Positions 19,820 to 29,261 of a stretch of DNA of 64,000 nucleotides are shown one piece after another. Origin of the DNA: Prosthecomicrobium sp. N25. GTDB taxonomy: Bacteria; Pseudomonadota; Alphaproteobacteria; Rhizobiales; Ancalomicrobiaceae. Under the pieces are notes generated by a model. It was not told the origin of the DNA. It made no database searches and worked only from the letters and a program-made list of their open reading frames with translations. The stretch is from NCBI RefSeq assembly GCF_037203705.1, contig NZ_JBBCAT010000006.1, positions 1 to 64,000 of the forward strand, written 5' to 3'. The position numbers and the translations under genes are program-made. Position 1 is the first letter of the stretch; each line of letters starts with the position of its first letter.

Positions 19820-21579
19820 GCGAGCCCCCTGCGCCGGCGCTCGGCGTCGTCCCAGGCGGTCAGTGGCTGGAAGTCGGGCACGAAGCCGAGACCCTTGCGG
19901 GCGTCGGACGACACCACGGACTGGGAAGTCACGACGTCGATGACCGCGGGGGCGTTGTCGAGGGCCCGCCGGAGCGCGCCGGCGAGGTCCGAGGGGTCCT
20001 CGACCCTCTCCCCGTGCAGGCCGAGCGAACGGGCCATGCCGGCGTAGTCGGAATGGCGCAGCGTGGTGCCGACCACCCGGCCGCCGTAGTTCTCCTGCTG
20101 GTCGTAGCGCTCGATGTTCCAGGCGGCGTTGTTGGACACGATGAACACCGCCTTGGCGCCGTGCCGGACCGCCGTGTCGATCTCCATGGCGTTGAGGCCG
20201 TAGGCGCCGTCGCCGTTGATCGAGATCACCTGCCGATCCGGGAAGGCCAGCGCCGCCGCGACCGCGAAGGGCACGCCCACGCCGAGGCACCCGAACGCCC
20301 CGGCATCCAGATAGGTCGTCGCCTCCAGCCCGACGCGGGCGAAACTCAGCAGATCGCCGCCGTCCGCGATGGCGACGTAGTCGGGATCGGCCACCTCACG
20401 GATGGCGTCGAAGATGGCCGCCGGGTGGATCTTGCCGTCCGCGCCGCGCGACGGCACCGCGTTGCCGCCCTTGGGAGACGACCGCTCCGAATGCCGCCGG
20501 CGCGTGCCTTCGGTCCAGGCGCGGTCGACCGCCGGAGCGCGGTTGCCCATCGCCTCGACGATGGCCTCCAGCGCCAGCGTCGGGGTGGCGAGCAACTCCG
20601 GGGCGCCACGCCGATTGTCGATCAGCTCGCCGGCATTGTCGGCGACGCGGATGAAGCGCGCCTGCGGGAACACCGCCGGGGACCCGTAGCCGAGCTGATA
20701 GTCGAGCTTGCGCCCGACCACCACCACGAGGTCGGCCTCCCCCATGACGGCGCCCCGCATGGCGCCGACGAACGACGGATGGTCGGTCGGGACCAGGCCT
20801 CGGCTTTCCTGCGTGTCGAGGTAGACGGCCCCCGAGGCGTCGAGGAGCCGCAGCAGCGCCGGCCCCGCGCCGCGCGCGCCGCGGCCGGTCACGACCAGCG
20901 GACGGCGGGCCGCGAGGATCGCGTCGGCGGCAGCCGCGACCGCCGTCGGGTCGGGCGGGAGGATCCGGGGCGGCTTCGGCGCCATCCATTCGTCGAGGAC
21001 CAGCGCCGCGGGCACGTGAGTGCGCAGAACGTCGGTCGGAACCTCGATATAGGCGGGCCCGGGCTCGCCGAGATCCCCCATGGCCCGCGCGACGGCCTCG
21101 TCCATCTCGCGGATGACCTGCTCGGGCACCCGCGCGGTCCTGGCATAGCGGCAGACGGGGGCCAGGATCGAGACATGCGGGATGTCCTGGAGCGGCCCCA
21201 TATTGGCCTGCGGACGGGACGTGCAGCCGCCGATGATGAGCACCGGCGCGCGCGCCAGCGAGGCATTGGCGGCGGACGTCACGGTGTTGGTGACGCCCGG
21301 CCCCGCCGTGACCATGACGACCCCGACGGTACCGGTCAGTTCGGCATGGGCATGGGCCATGTGGACGGCCGCTCCCTCGTGCCGGCAGTCGACGATGCGG
21401 ATGCCCAGCCGGGCCACATGGTCCCAGATCGGCTGGATGTGGCCACCCTGGAGCCCGAAGACGCGGTCCACGCCGCGCGCCTGCAGGAAGCGGGCGATCC
21501 AGGCCGCGCAGGAGAGCGGATCGCTGTTGAGATCCTGGCTCGGTGCGGACGTCCCGCGGGTCTCCTGTCCGACGGTCAT
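19816..21579 (-). CDS. ThDP-dependent enzyme, 2-hydroxyacyl-CoA lyase / acetolactate synthase-like
   Basis: A 587-residue three-domain ThDP enzyme. The cofactor-activating glutamate is E68 (CRHEGAA), the central domain is Rossmann-like, and the ThDP motif GDGAYG...SNN lies in the C-terminal third. The layout and several blocks ([23 protein letters not shown]-like loop, [12 protein letters not shown]) resemble 2-hydroxyacyl-CoA lyase and oxalyl-CoA decarboxylase as much as acetolactate synthase. It lies between a CoA ligase and an acyl-CoA dehydrogenase, so cleavage of a 2-hydroxyacyl-CoA to an aldehyde and formyl-CoA is plausible. Branched-chain synthesis is unlikely because no small ilvN subunit is present. 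Confidence 0.75.
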   Translation of the reverse strand: MTVGQETRGTSAPSQDLNSDPLSCAAWIARFLQARGVDRVFGLQGGHIQPIWDHVARLGIRIVDCRHEGAAVHMAHAHAELTGTVGVVMVTAGPGVTNTVTSAANASLARAPVLIIGGCTSRPQANMGPLQDIPHVSILAPVCRYARTARVPEQVIREMDEAVARAMGDLGEPGPAYIEVPTDVLRTHVPAALVLDEWMAPKPPRILPPDPTAVAAAADAILAARRPLVVTGRGARGAGPALLRLLDASGAVYLDTQESRGLVPTDHPSFVGAMRGAVMGEADLVVVVGRKLDYQLGYGSPAVFPQARFIRVADNAGELIDNRRGAPELLATPTLALEAIVEAMGNRAPAVDRAWTEGTRRRHSERSSPKGGNAVPSRGADGKIHPAAIFDAIREVADPDYVAIADGGDLLSFARVGLEATTYLDAGAFGCLGVGVPFAVAAALAFPDRQVISINGDGAYGLNAMEIDTAVRHGAKAVFIVSNNAAWNIERYDQQENYGGRVVGTTLRHSDYAGMARSLGLHGERVEDPSDLAGALRRALDNAPAVIDVVTSQSVVSSDARKGLGFVPDFQPLTAWDDAERRRRGLA

Positions 21580-23165
21580 GCGCGACCTCCCTTTTCCTGG
21601 TTTTCTGCGGTGGACGTGAGCTGGTCTCTGAGCAGGCGGTGCTGCACCTTCCCGGTGGCGGTCCGCGGCATCTGCTCGTCGGCGAAGAAGGAAATCGAGC
21701 GGGGCTTCTTGTAGCCGGCGATGCGGTCGCGGCACCACTCGATCAGTTCGGCCTCGCTCGCCTGCACGCCCTCGTGCAGGACCACGACCCCGTGGACGCG
21801 CTCGCCCCAGCGGTCGTCCGGGAGGCCCACGATGGCCACGTCCTTGACCTTCGGGCAGGCGCCGAGGACGGCCTCGACCTCGGACGGGTAGATGTTCTCG
21901 CCGCCCGAGATGATCATGTTCTTCTTGCGGTCGATCAGGCGGATGTAGCCCTCGCCGTCCCGCACGCCCATGTCGCCGACCGTGCAGTAGTCGCCGCGGA
22001 AGGCCTCGGCGGTCTTCTCGGGCTGGTTCCAATAGTGGGAGAAGGTGTAGGGCGTGCAGGAGTAGAGCTCGCCAGGCTGGCCGTCGGCGACCTCCACGCC
22101 CTGCTCGTCGAGGAGGCGGATGGGAGCGGTCCCGACGCATTCGCGCCCGACGGTGCCCAGATGCGTGAACTGCTCGTCGGGATGCAGCATGGTGACCCAG
22201 CCGGCCTCGCTGGAGCCGTAGAGCTCGAACAGGCCGGAGTTCGGAAACATCTCCATCACGGCCCGCTTGGTGTCGGCGCGCGCCGGGGCCGAGGAGATCA
22301 TGAGCTTGGCCATCCGGCCGAGCTCGTACCGGGTCCGGACGGCCTCCGGCAGGCCGAGCATCATGATGTAGTGAGTAGGCACCAGGGAGGTGAACGTGGC
22401 GCCGGACTGGCCGAGCGTGCGCAGGCAATGCTCCGGGTCGAAGCTCGCCCGCGAGTAGATCGAGGTCACGCCCCCGCAATAGCTGAAGGCGCCGAAAAAA
22501 TTGACTGAGTTCGCGTGGCACATGGGCATGACCAGCAAGGCGTCGTCGCCCCGGCCGATGCCGAGTTCCACCTCGGTCACCAGCGACAGCAACGCCCCGC
22601 TCTCGTGCGTCCTGACCACACCCTTCGGCTTGCCGGTGGTGCCCGAGGTGTACATCAGCGTCCAGGGATCGCCGGGGGCGACCCGGGTTCCCGGCTCGCG
22701 GTCGCTCGCCGCGGCCAGCAGGTCCTCGTAGCCGCGCCAGCCCGGAACGGCCCGATCCGTCCCGAAGACGATCAGGTTGCCGTCCGGAACTGCTAAGTCC
22801 GCGCGGACCTCCTCGATCAGGCCGTGCAGCCCGTGCTGGGCGATCACGGCCGCCGATCCCGAGTCCTGCACGCAATAGGCGACCTCGGGGGCACTGAGGC
22901 GGAAGTTGATCGGAACGGCGATCAGGCCGGTCTTGGCCACCGCCACATAGATCTCCGCCCATTCGACGCAGTTGTAGGCGAGCACGGCGACCCGGCTGCC
23001 CTGCGTGAGGCCGAGCCCCGTCAGGGCGTTCGCGAGCCGGCAGGCGCGCCGGTCCCACGCGCTGAACGTCATCGATCGCTCGAGATCGCGCACCCCCAAG
23101 GCGTCCGGCCGCAGCCGGGCGTGACCCCGGATCATCTCGCCGACGCTCGGCAGCCCCTGACGCAT
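21576..23165 (-). CDS. AMP-forming acyl-CoA ligase, LvaE-like position
   Basis: A 529-residue ANL-family ligase activating a carboxylic acid to its CoA thioester with ATP. The P-loop [11 protein letters not shown] is at 172-182, followed by the [10 protein letters not shown] motif, the hinge [16 protein letters not shown] and the C-terminal lysine in [10 protein letters not shown] chose the ATG at 23165 because GGAGGG lies four bases before it. In-frame upstream ATGs would overlap the operator at 23213-23227. It is the first gene of the lva-like operon. Its acid substrate is not recognisable from sequence. Confidence 0.87.
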   Translation of the reverse strand: MRQGLPSVGEMIRGHARLRPDALGVRDLERSMTFSAWDRRACRLANALTGLGLTQGSRVAVLAYNCVEWAEIYVAVAKTGLIAVPINFRLSAPEVAYCVQDSGSAAVIAQHGLHGLIEEVRADLAVPDGNLIVFGTDRAVPGWRGYEDLLAAASDREPGTRVAPGDPWTLMYTSGTTGKPKGVVRTHESGALLSLVTEVELGIGRGDDALLVMPMCHANSVNFFGAFSYCGGVTSIYSRASFDPEHCLRTLGQSGATFTSLVPTHYIMMLGLPEAVRTRYELGRMAKLMISSAPARADTKRAVMEMFPNSGLFELYGSSEAGWVTMLHPDEQFTHLGTVGRECVGTAPIRLLDEQGVEVADGQPGELYSCTPYTFSHYWNQPEKTAEAFRGDYCTVGDMGVRDGEGYIRLIDRKKNMIISGGENIYPSEVEAVLGACPKVKDVAIVGLPDDRWGERVHGVVVLHEGVQASEAELIEWCRDRIAGYKKPRSISFFADEQMPRTATGKVQHRLLRDQLTSTAENQEKGGRA

Positions 23166-23212
23166 CTTGCCCTCCGATGCTGGCGCAGGCCTTGATCCGG
23201 CGCCTTGAATAC

Positions 23213-23227
23213 TGAATTCAGAATTCA
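23213..23227. promoter_or_regulatory. palindromic operator, copy 1 (GntR candidate)
   Basis: TGAATTCAGAATTCA is a perfect 7-1-7 palindrome 48-62 bases upstream of the CoA ligase start, in the 105-bp gap behind the ABC permease. The AT-rich site stands out in this GC-rich genome. Matching sites lie at 31621-31635 and 31649-31663. It is probably bound by the GntR/FCD regulator encoded at 33333-34052. Confidence 0.7.
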
Positions 23228-23270
23228 TACTGACGCGGCGACTTCGAGTCAAGCGCGCCCGTGGCCGTCG

Positions 23271-24161
23271 TCAGGGTTGGCGCAGGCCCGCCATGGAGCG
23301 GGCCGCGACCGCGAGCATGATAGCCGGCAAGATCGTCACCGCACACAGGCTGGCCGCGAGGGGGAGTTGGCCGAAGCCGAGAAGCACGAGCCGCAGGAGA
23401 TCCAGCGGGTAGCTGACCGGATTGAGGTGGACCAGGAGCTTCAGCCAGTCCGGCAGCTCCACGACCCACCCGCCCCCGATGGCATAGACGCCGTAGCGCC
23501 GCAGTTCGGCCCGGAGCGATGCGGGGATGTCGAGAAAGCCCGCGCCCCCGACGATACCCTTCAGCGGGAATATGGCCCCGGACAGGAAGTAGAGCGGCTG
23601 GATCACCCCGTTCGAGACGCTCCCGAAGCTCTCGAAGGCGCTCGACCGGCAGGCGATCACGATGCCGACCGCCGTGATGGTGACGCCGGTCGAGGCCATC
23701 ACCGCCCAGGCCATGAGGACCTTGGCGAGGGAAAGGTCGAACCCGAGCAGAGGCGCGAAGGCCAGGGGGATCGATCCCTGGATGACCGCGACGGTCGCGC
23801 CGCCCGCGACCTTGCCGAGCACGACGGACAGCATCGGCGCAGGCGACGTCAGCACCTCCCGCATGAGCCCCGTCTGGCGATCCCAGACGAGCGCCATCGC
23901 CGACTGCAGCGAGGCGAACAGGACGTTGAGGATGACGACCCCGGGCAGGATGTACTGCGCGTAGGAATAGCCCTCGATCTCCCGCAACGTCGCCCCGAGC
24001 CCGAACCCGAGCACCACGAGCCAGAGCAGGGTGCGCGACAGGCCGCCGAACATCTGCGAGCGATCGCGGCCGTAGCGCACCAGCTCCCGCCACCACATGA
24101 CCTGGACGATGTCGAGTTCGAGGGCGCGGCGCACCGGCGAGCTGTCGGAGAAGGCGGTCAT
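23271..24161 (-). CDS. ABC-2 type permease of PQQ-associated exporter
   Basis: A 296-residue ABC-2 permease with six hydrophobic segments and the family signature around LNPVSYPLDLLR near the C-terminus. It overlaps the ATPase gene by four bases and closes the cytochrome/PQQ operon. ATPase-permease pairs of this kind accompany quinoprotein alcohol dehydrogenase cassettes (TIGR PQQ-ABC families; ped clusters of pseudomonads). They are predicted exporters, perhaps removing toxic alcohol or aldehyde. The cargo is unknown. Confidence 0.85.
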   Translation of the reverse strand: MTAFSDSSPVRRALELDIVQVMWWRELVRYGRDRSQMFGGLSRTLLWLVVLGFGLGATLREIEGYSYAQYILPGVVILNVLFASLQSAMALVWDRQTGLMREVLTSPAPMLSVVLGKVAGGATVAVIQGSIPLAFAPLLGFDLSLAKVLMAWAVMASTGVTITAVGIVIACRSSAFESFGSVSNGVIQPLYFLSGAIFPLKGIVGGAGFLDIPASLRAELRRYGVYAIGGGWVVELPDWLKLLVHLNPVSYPLDLLRLVLLGFGQLPLAASLCAVTILPAIMLAVAARSMAGLRQP

Positions 24162-24961
24162 CGGATCCAGGCTCCGGCTCGTTTGCGCGCGACGGCCGGC
24201 CGCTCCCGCCCACCGGCATCGCCATCGCGCGGCTTCTGCCCCGTCAGCGTGACGAAGACGTCCTCGAGCCCGGTGCCGCCATGGCGGGCACGCAGCTCCA
24301 GGGGCGTCCCGAGAGCGACGAGGCGCCCGCCGTCGATCACGCCGACCCGGCTGCAGGCTTCGGCCTCCTGGATGAAATGCGTGGTCATCAGGACCGACAG
24401 GCCCCGGTCCCGAAGGGTCGCGATGCGGCTCCAGAGGTCCCGGCGAGCCTGCACGTCGAGACCGAGCGTGGGCTCGTCCAGGATGAGCAGGCGGGGACGA
24501 TGCATCAGGGCGCGCGCGAGTTCGAGCCGCCGCCGCATCCCGCCCGAAAGACGGCCGACCCGCTGGTCCGCCACCGCCTCGAGCCCGGCCCAGGCGAGGC
24601 CCGCCGCGACAGCCTCCGGGCCCGCCCGCCCCATGCCGTGCAGCGCGGCGTGGATCCGCAGGTTCTGAGCCGCGGTCAGTCGGTCGTCCAGCGACGAATC
24701 CTGGAACACGATCCCGAGGGCGGCGCGGACGCGATCGGCCTCCCGCCGGATGTCGGCCCCGGCCACGCGCGCCTCCCCGCGGCTCGGCGCGACGAGGGTC
24801 GTCAGCATGTTGAGAAGGGTGGACTTGCCCGCGCCGTTGGGGCCCAGGAGAGCGAAGAACTCGCCCTCCGCCATCGAGAAGGCGATCGAGTCCACCGCGA
24901 CCCGGTCGCCGTAGGACCGGCCGAGGCCGAGGCACTCGACGATGGTGTCCGGGCGGGTCAT
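24158..24961 (-). CDS. ABC ATPase of PQQ-associated exporter
   Basis: A 267-residue ABC ATPase with Walker A GPNGAGKST, signature LSGGMRRRLE, Walker B LLILDEP and switch histidine in TTHF. It resembles the NodI/CcmA-type branch that pairs with ABC-2 permeases. It overlaps the unknown secreted-protein gene upstream and the permease downstream by four bases each. It forms the motor of the exporter in the PQQ operon. Confidence 0.9.
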   Translation of the reverse strand: MTRPDTIVECLGLGRSYGDRVAVDSIAFSMAEGEFFALLGPNGAGKSTLLNMLTTLVAPSRGEARVAGADIRREADRVRAALGIVFQDSSLDDRLTAAQNLRIHAALHGMGRAGPEAVAAGLAWAGLEAVADQRVGRLSGGMRRRLELARALMHRPRLLILDEPTLGLDVQARRDLWSRIATLRDRGLSVLMTTHFIQEAEACSRVGVIDGGRLVALGTPLELRARHGGTGLEDVFVTLTGQKPRDGDAGGRERPAVARKRAGAWIR

Positions 24962-26019
24962 GGCGCCAGCACCGATCGGCCGGCCGCGAGTGCGTCGAGA
25001 AGATCCGGGCAGGCCGCCGCCATGGCGTCGCCCTCCCCGTCCCGGACCGGGTAGAGGCCGGCCCGGATCCGCTTGGCGAGCTCCGGCGCCACGACCTTCA
25101 GCGGCGCCGAGATGGTCCGGAGGTAATAGGATCGGGCGATCGCGAGCCGCTCCAGGCCCGCCGCCCCGGCGCCGCCCGCGACCGCCGCGCATCCGTCCCC
25201 GGCGAGATCCCGGATCACCGCCGCGGCGTCGGCGAAATCGCGCCCGGGGTAGAGGTCCGCGCCGACGGCCGTCTCGAGGCTTGCGACGAGCTGTTGCGCA
25301 AGGGCCTCCGCGTCTTCCGGATCGGGCGACAGGGCCGAGGGGGCGGTCGGGGTGGGGAAGAGGTCCGCCAGCGCGGAGACGGCGGCCGCGAGGGCGGCCG
25401 CTTCGTCGCCCCCGAGCCTGGGCTGAAGGGCCGACAGGTGCACCCTCACCCGGTCGAGCGCCGCGAAGCCGACCGCATAGGCGGCACGCTCGCCGCCGAC
25501 CGCCTCCTCGTAGGCGTCCGCGACGCCGCCCTCGTCGAGGAGCAACGCCGCGACGAGAGCCGCCCGGAACCCCGGATCGTCGCCGAGTTCGGGCGGGACC
25601 AGGGCGGCGCGACCGCGTTGCGCCAGCGCCGCCAGCCCGGCACGGCGCGGATCGGCGCGGCCGTCGGCCTCGTCCTCCGCCAGCACGGCCGACACCGCGT
25701 CGCCCAGCGCGGCGGCGGTCTCCGGATCCGCGGCGGCGAGGCTCGCCCGGACCTGTTGCACCGCGACGGCCAGCGATGCCTTGATCTCGTCCTCTCCCTC
25801 CAGGTCCTGGGGCCCCGGGGGCCCGCCGGCCCCGGCCCGCACGGCGGCGGTGACGGCGAGCCCGCGGCCGGCCGCCTCGATCCGCTCCAGCGCGGCGGCC
25901 TGTGCGAGCGCCACCGATTGGTCCCGGAAGGGACTGCGCGCCGAGGTCTCCTGCCCCGAGGCGGGCGCGACGAGCAGGGCCGTCAGCGCGAGGGCGACGC
26001 AGGTCTCAGCGCGCGGCAT
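24958..26019 (-). CDS. unknown secreted protein of PQQ operon
   Basis: A 353-residue, Ala-rich, mostly helical protein with an N-terminal signal peptide (VALALTALLVAPASG, cleavage near residue 22). I do not recognise a domain. It may be a periplasmic partner of the exporter or of the dehydrogenase. Its start lies 14 bases inside the beta-propeller gene and its stop overlaps the ATPase start, so it is firmly part of the operon. It contains few cysteines and no heme motif. Confidence 0.8.
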   Translation of the reverse strand: MPRAETCVALALTALLVAPASGQETSARSPFRDQSVALAQAAALERIEAAGRGLAVTAAVRAGAGGPPGPQDLEGEDEIKASLAVAVQQVRASLAAADPETAAALGDAVSAVLAEDEADGRADPRRAGLAALAQRGRAALVPPELGDDPGFRAALVAALLLDEGGVADAYEEAVGGERAAYAVGFAALDRVRVHLSALQPRLGGDEAAALAAAVSALADLFPTPTAPSALSPDPEDAEALAQQLVASLETAVGADLYPGRDFADAAAVIRDLAGDGCAAVAGGAGAAGLERLAIARSYYLRTISAPLKVVAPELAKRIRAGLYPVRDGEGDAMAAACPDLLDALAAGRSVLAP

Positions 26020-27025
26020 GGACGACCCCCACTTTCACCGAATGCGCCCCGCGCCCCGCCGCCACCTCGCCCTCCACGCAGAGGCAGCCCGCACCGACCA
26101 GCCCGACGCTGTCCGAAAGCCCGTTCGCGGTGAAAATGCGGCTCCCGTCGGGGCTGACCGCGATACCCCAAGGCCGGCGGCCCATGCGCTCCTTGACAAC
26201 CTTCACGACCTTGCCGGTCGCCGTGTCGACCACGTAGACCGCATTGGTCCCGCCCCCGGCGACGTAGAGCCTGGCCCCGTCCGGACTGAGGTCCAGTTCC
26301 ACGGGCCGGGAGTCGAGGCCGAGGTTGATGGTCTGGACCACCTTGTGGCGGGCGGTGTCGATCACCGTGATGGTGCCGCCGATCTCGGCGGAGACGTAGG
26401 CGCGTTTGCCGTCCGGCGCGAACACCACGTCGCGCGGCCTGTTGCCGACCAGCAGGTGGGTGACGACCTTGAGCGCCTGCGCGTCGACGACCGTCACCGT
26501 GTGGCTGGTCTCGGCCGTGACGTAGACGAAGCGCCCGTCCGGGCTCACCGCCACGCCCTCCGATTCGACGCCCGTCTGGAAACGCCCGAGTTCCTCGCCG
26601 CTGTCGACGTCGATGCCCACCACCTGGGCCCTGGCTTCCAGGGCCGCCCAGATCTGCTTGCCGTCGGGGCTGATCGCCACCCGCTCGGGATTGCCGCCCG
26701 CGTGGTACCGCCGCACGATCGTGTTGGACGCCACGTCGATGGCCACGATCGCGTCTTCCGGGCTCTCCGTCCGAGGCAGGAAATCGCTGACCGCGGCATA
26801 GATCGTCTCGCCGTTCGGACTGATCGCGAGCCCGCGTGGCCTCACCTCGCCGGGACGGCTGGAGATCGGGATCACGCCCGTCGCGATCCCCTTGACCGGG
26901 TCGATGATGGTGATGCTCGCATCGTGCTCGTTCGACACGTAGAGCCGATAGGGCTCTGCCGCGGCGGCGGCCGCGAGGGTCAGGATGAAGCCGAGCGAAG
27001 CTGCGAACGGCGTGGCGCGACCCAT
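26006..27025 (-). CDS. YVTN beta-propeller, PQQ-catabolism associated
   Basis: A 339-residue secreted protein. The signal peptide (about 1-23) is followed by seven or so YVTN repeats with the recurring patterns SPDGK/SPDGRFVYVTAE and VVDTATGKVV. It matches the family described as the PQQ-dependent catabolism-associated beta-propeller. It is predicted periplasmic and may scaffold the dehydrogenase with its cytochrome or bind a product. GGGAGG precedes the ATG. It lies directly after the binding-protein gene. Confidence 0.87.
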   Translation of the reverse strand: MGRATPFAASLGFILTLAAAAAAEPYRLYVSNEHDASITIIDPVKGIATGVIPISSRPGEVRPRGLAISPNGETIYAAVSDFLPRTESPEDAIVAIDVASNTIVRRYHAGGNPERVAISPDGKQIWAALEARAQVVGIDVDSGEELGRFQTGVESEGVAVSPDGRFVYVTAETSHTVTVVDAQALKVVTHLLVGNRPRDVVFAPDGKRAYVSAEIGGTITVIDTARHKVVQTINLGLDSRPVELDLSPDGARLYVAGGGTNAVYVVDTATGKVVKVVKERMGRRPWGIAVSPDGSRIFTANGLSDSVGLVGAGCLCVEGEVAAGRGAHSVKVGVVHAAR

Positions 27026-27026
27026 G

Positions 27027-28349
27027 TCATCCTCCCTTCGGCCCGCATCGGGCGGATGCGGCGACGTCCCCGATCTGGTCGAGCCGCTGGACGGGATCGG
27101 TGCCCGGCATGTAGATCGCCGGCAGCTCGCCCTCGAGCGAGGCCCGGGCCGCGAGCGCCTCCAGGGCCAGCGAATCCGAGGCCTGCTCGTTGATCTTCAC
27201 GAGGTAGAGCGACTGCCGCAGCTGATGGTCCCAGGGCCTGAAGCTCACGCCGATCCCCTTGCTGACGTCGAACACCGTCGCGTCGCCGGCGAGGTGGGCG
27301 GCGAGGTCGCGCCCCTCCGTCGAGCCGGTCGCGATCGCGGCCTCCACCGCGATCTTGACCGCCTGGTAGGCGGTCCAGGCCGGCGGATCCATGGGGCGCC
27401 CCCACCGGGCCGCGAAGCGGGCGTTGAGTTCGCGGGCCCCGTAGGCGTCGAGCGTCGCTTCCCAGAGCGCGGCCCGGCGGCCGCTCCCGGCGACGGGTGC
27501 GGCCCGGTTGGCGGCCAGATAGTAGTCGCGCGTCTGCGTGGCGGGCTCCGGGAAGCCGACCACCGCGGCGCCCAGTTCCGCCGCCTGGAAGCGCGACAGG
27601 AAATCGAGCTGGCTGCGCCAGTCCGTCAGAAGCAGCACCACCTGGGGCCGCGCCCGACCGATCTCGGCGAGCACGGCCGGACCCCGGCGGGAGTCGTCCT
27701 GCGCGAGAACGCCGGTCCCCGTGACCTCGACGGCCCAGTGCCGGCTCTTGAGCGCCGCAAGGGCCCGGTCGTGGCGGGCGACATTCTCCGGATCCTCGTC
27801 GCGGACGAGGTGCCAGCGCCGAAAGCCCGCCCGGACGTACCACCCGAAGATCGCGTCGAGATACATCGCCGCGCTGGCCTCGACGTGGAACGTGCCCGCA
27901 CGGCAGGCGGCTTGCCGCAAGGCGTCGCTGGTCGCCCCGACGTTCAGGTAGAGCGCTCCGGTCTCCTCCGCGACCCGCGAGAGGACTTCGGCCTCGGCAC
28001 GGGTGTAGCCGCCGACCAGGACGGACACGCCCTCGCGCTCCACCAGGCGGCGGGCGGCCCGCTCCACCGTCTCGGCGGTCGGGGCGTTCGCCGTCCTGAC
28101 GACCGCGGACCAGCCCAGGAGGCCCGCGTTCAGGGAGGCGTCCTCCTCGGCGAGGACGAGGCCCGTGCGCGCCACCTCCCCGACCTGCCGGAGGTTGATC
28201 CGGCCGGCCGGGATGGCCCCGCCGCCGATCGGCAGGACGGCGCCGATCCGGACCGACCGGGCCTCCGTCGCCCGCAACGGTCGCGGCGCCGCGAGGGCGG
28301 CGAGACCCCCCGCCAGGACGCTGCGTCGGGTGAACGGGACGGCGGGCAT
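27027..28349 (-). CDS. ABC substrate-binding protein of PQQ alcohol dehydrogenase system
   Basis: A 440-residue periplasmic binding protein of the branched-chain amino acid (LivJ) type. It has a twin-arginine-like signal (FTRRSVLAGGLAALA). It fits the PQQ-dependent alcohol dehydrogenase system family of binding proteins. No LivHMGF importer genes are nearby, so it may deliver its ligand to the ABC-2 system or act as a sensor. Its ATG overlaps the preceding stop (TGATG), and AGGAGGG precedes it. Confidence 0.85.
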   Translation of the reverse strand: MPAVPFTRRSVLAGGLAALAAPRPLRATEARSVRIGAVLPIGGGAIPAGRINLRQVGEVARTGLVLAEEDASLNAGLLGWSAVVRTANAPTAETVERAARRLVEREGVSVLVGGYTRAEAEVLSRVAEETGALYLNVGATSDALRQAACRAGTFHVEASAAMYLDAIFGWYVRAGFRRWHLVRDEDPENVARHDRALAALKSRHWAVEVTGTGVLAQDDSRRGPAVLAEIGRARPQVVLLLTDWRSQLDFLSRFQAAELGAAVVGFPEPATQTRDYYLAANRAAPVAGSGRRAALWEATLDAYGARELNARFAARWGRPMDPPAWTAYQAVKIAVEAAIATGSTEGRDLAAHLAGDATVFDVSKGIGVSFRPWDHQLRQSLYLVKINEQASDSLALEALAARASLEGELPAIYMPGTDPVQRLDQIGDVAASARCGPKGG

Positions 28350-29191
28350 CAATCCCTCCTGCCGAGGCTTTCGGCCGGAGCCGGCATGTCGACGAGTGGC
28401 ACGCCCGCTCCGGTCAGGACCTCGCGCAACCGGTCCCAGTTGCGCGCCAGGGCCGCATCCACGTCCTCGCGCAGCCCTTCGTCCTCCGGGCGGAAGCCGA
28501 TCGCCAGGGAGGCCACCATCGGGATGAACGGCACGTCGATCTCGGGCGTGACGGGGGTCAGCGCGAAGCCGGGGCGTTGCCGTACGAAGTCTCCGGCGAC
28601 CGGGCCCCAGACGACGGCGATGTCGATGGAGCCCTCGCTCAGGGCTTCGAGCACGGGAGGAAACGCCCGGCCCGGCTCCCGGCGGTCGATGAAGTGGACC
28701 TGGTTCTCGACGATCCCCCGGTTGGCCAGGGCGACGGCCGGGGGCACCAGCTTGGCCGTGCCGCCGGGCAGTCCGATGCGCAGGCGCTTCAGGACGGGGT
28801 CGTCGAGCGACGAGATCTCGAAAGGGGCGTCCTGGCGATGCAGGAATACATAGCCGGTGCGGTAGTAGGCGTAGCTGGTCAGGAACCCGGCCTGCCCGTC
28901 GATCACGCCCATGACCATGTCGCACTCGCCCCCTTGCACGAAGCGCTGCCGGGTCCGGCCGCGCAGGTCGGGAAGCCATACGGTGACGAGGCGAGCCCCG
29001 AGGTCCCGGGCCAGGATCTCGGCGATGCGATTGTCGAAGCCCTCGCCGGCCCGGTTCGAGTAGGGCAGGTTGTCGGGATCCGCGCAGACGCGGAGTTCCC
29101 AGCCGGCCGCGGCCGGCAGCACCTGCAGGGCGAGCGCGACAGAGACGGAGAGCGCGGCCTGGAGAGCCGCCGTCCGGGTCAGCAAGGCCAT
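28349..29191 (-). CDS. MoxJ/XoxJ-like quinoprotein-associated binding protein
   Basis: A 280-residue periplasmic protein of the SBP_bac_3 fold with a signal peptide (about 1-27) followed by LRVCADPDNLPYSN. This opening is typical of the quinoprotein dehydrogenase-associated binding proteins (MoxJ/XoxJ relatives). MoxJ-type proteins help mature or activate PQQ dehydrogenases. It follows the dehydrogenase gene by 70 bp. I took the start MALLTRTAALQ because it begins the signal peptide. Confidence 0.85.
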   Translation of the reverse strand: MALLTRTAALQAALSVSVALALQVLPAAAGWELRVCADPDNLPYSNRAGEGFDNRIAEILARDLGARLVTVWLPDLRGRTRQRFVQGGECDMVMGVIDGQAGFLTSYAYYRTGYVFLHRQDAPFEISSLDDPVLKRLRIGLPGGTAKLVPPAVALANRGIVENQVHFIDRREPGRAFPPVLEALSEGSIDIAVVWGPVAGDFVRQRPGFALTPVTPEIDVPFIPMVASLAIGFRPEDEGLREDVDAALARNWDRLREVLTGAGVPLVDMPAPAESLGRRD

Positions 29192-29261
29192 GGCGTAGAC
29201 CTCCGCACGGGCTTCGAAGGGAACGTGCGGCCCTGGGGCCGCACGCGATGCCTCACCCGGT

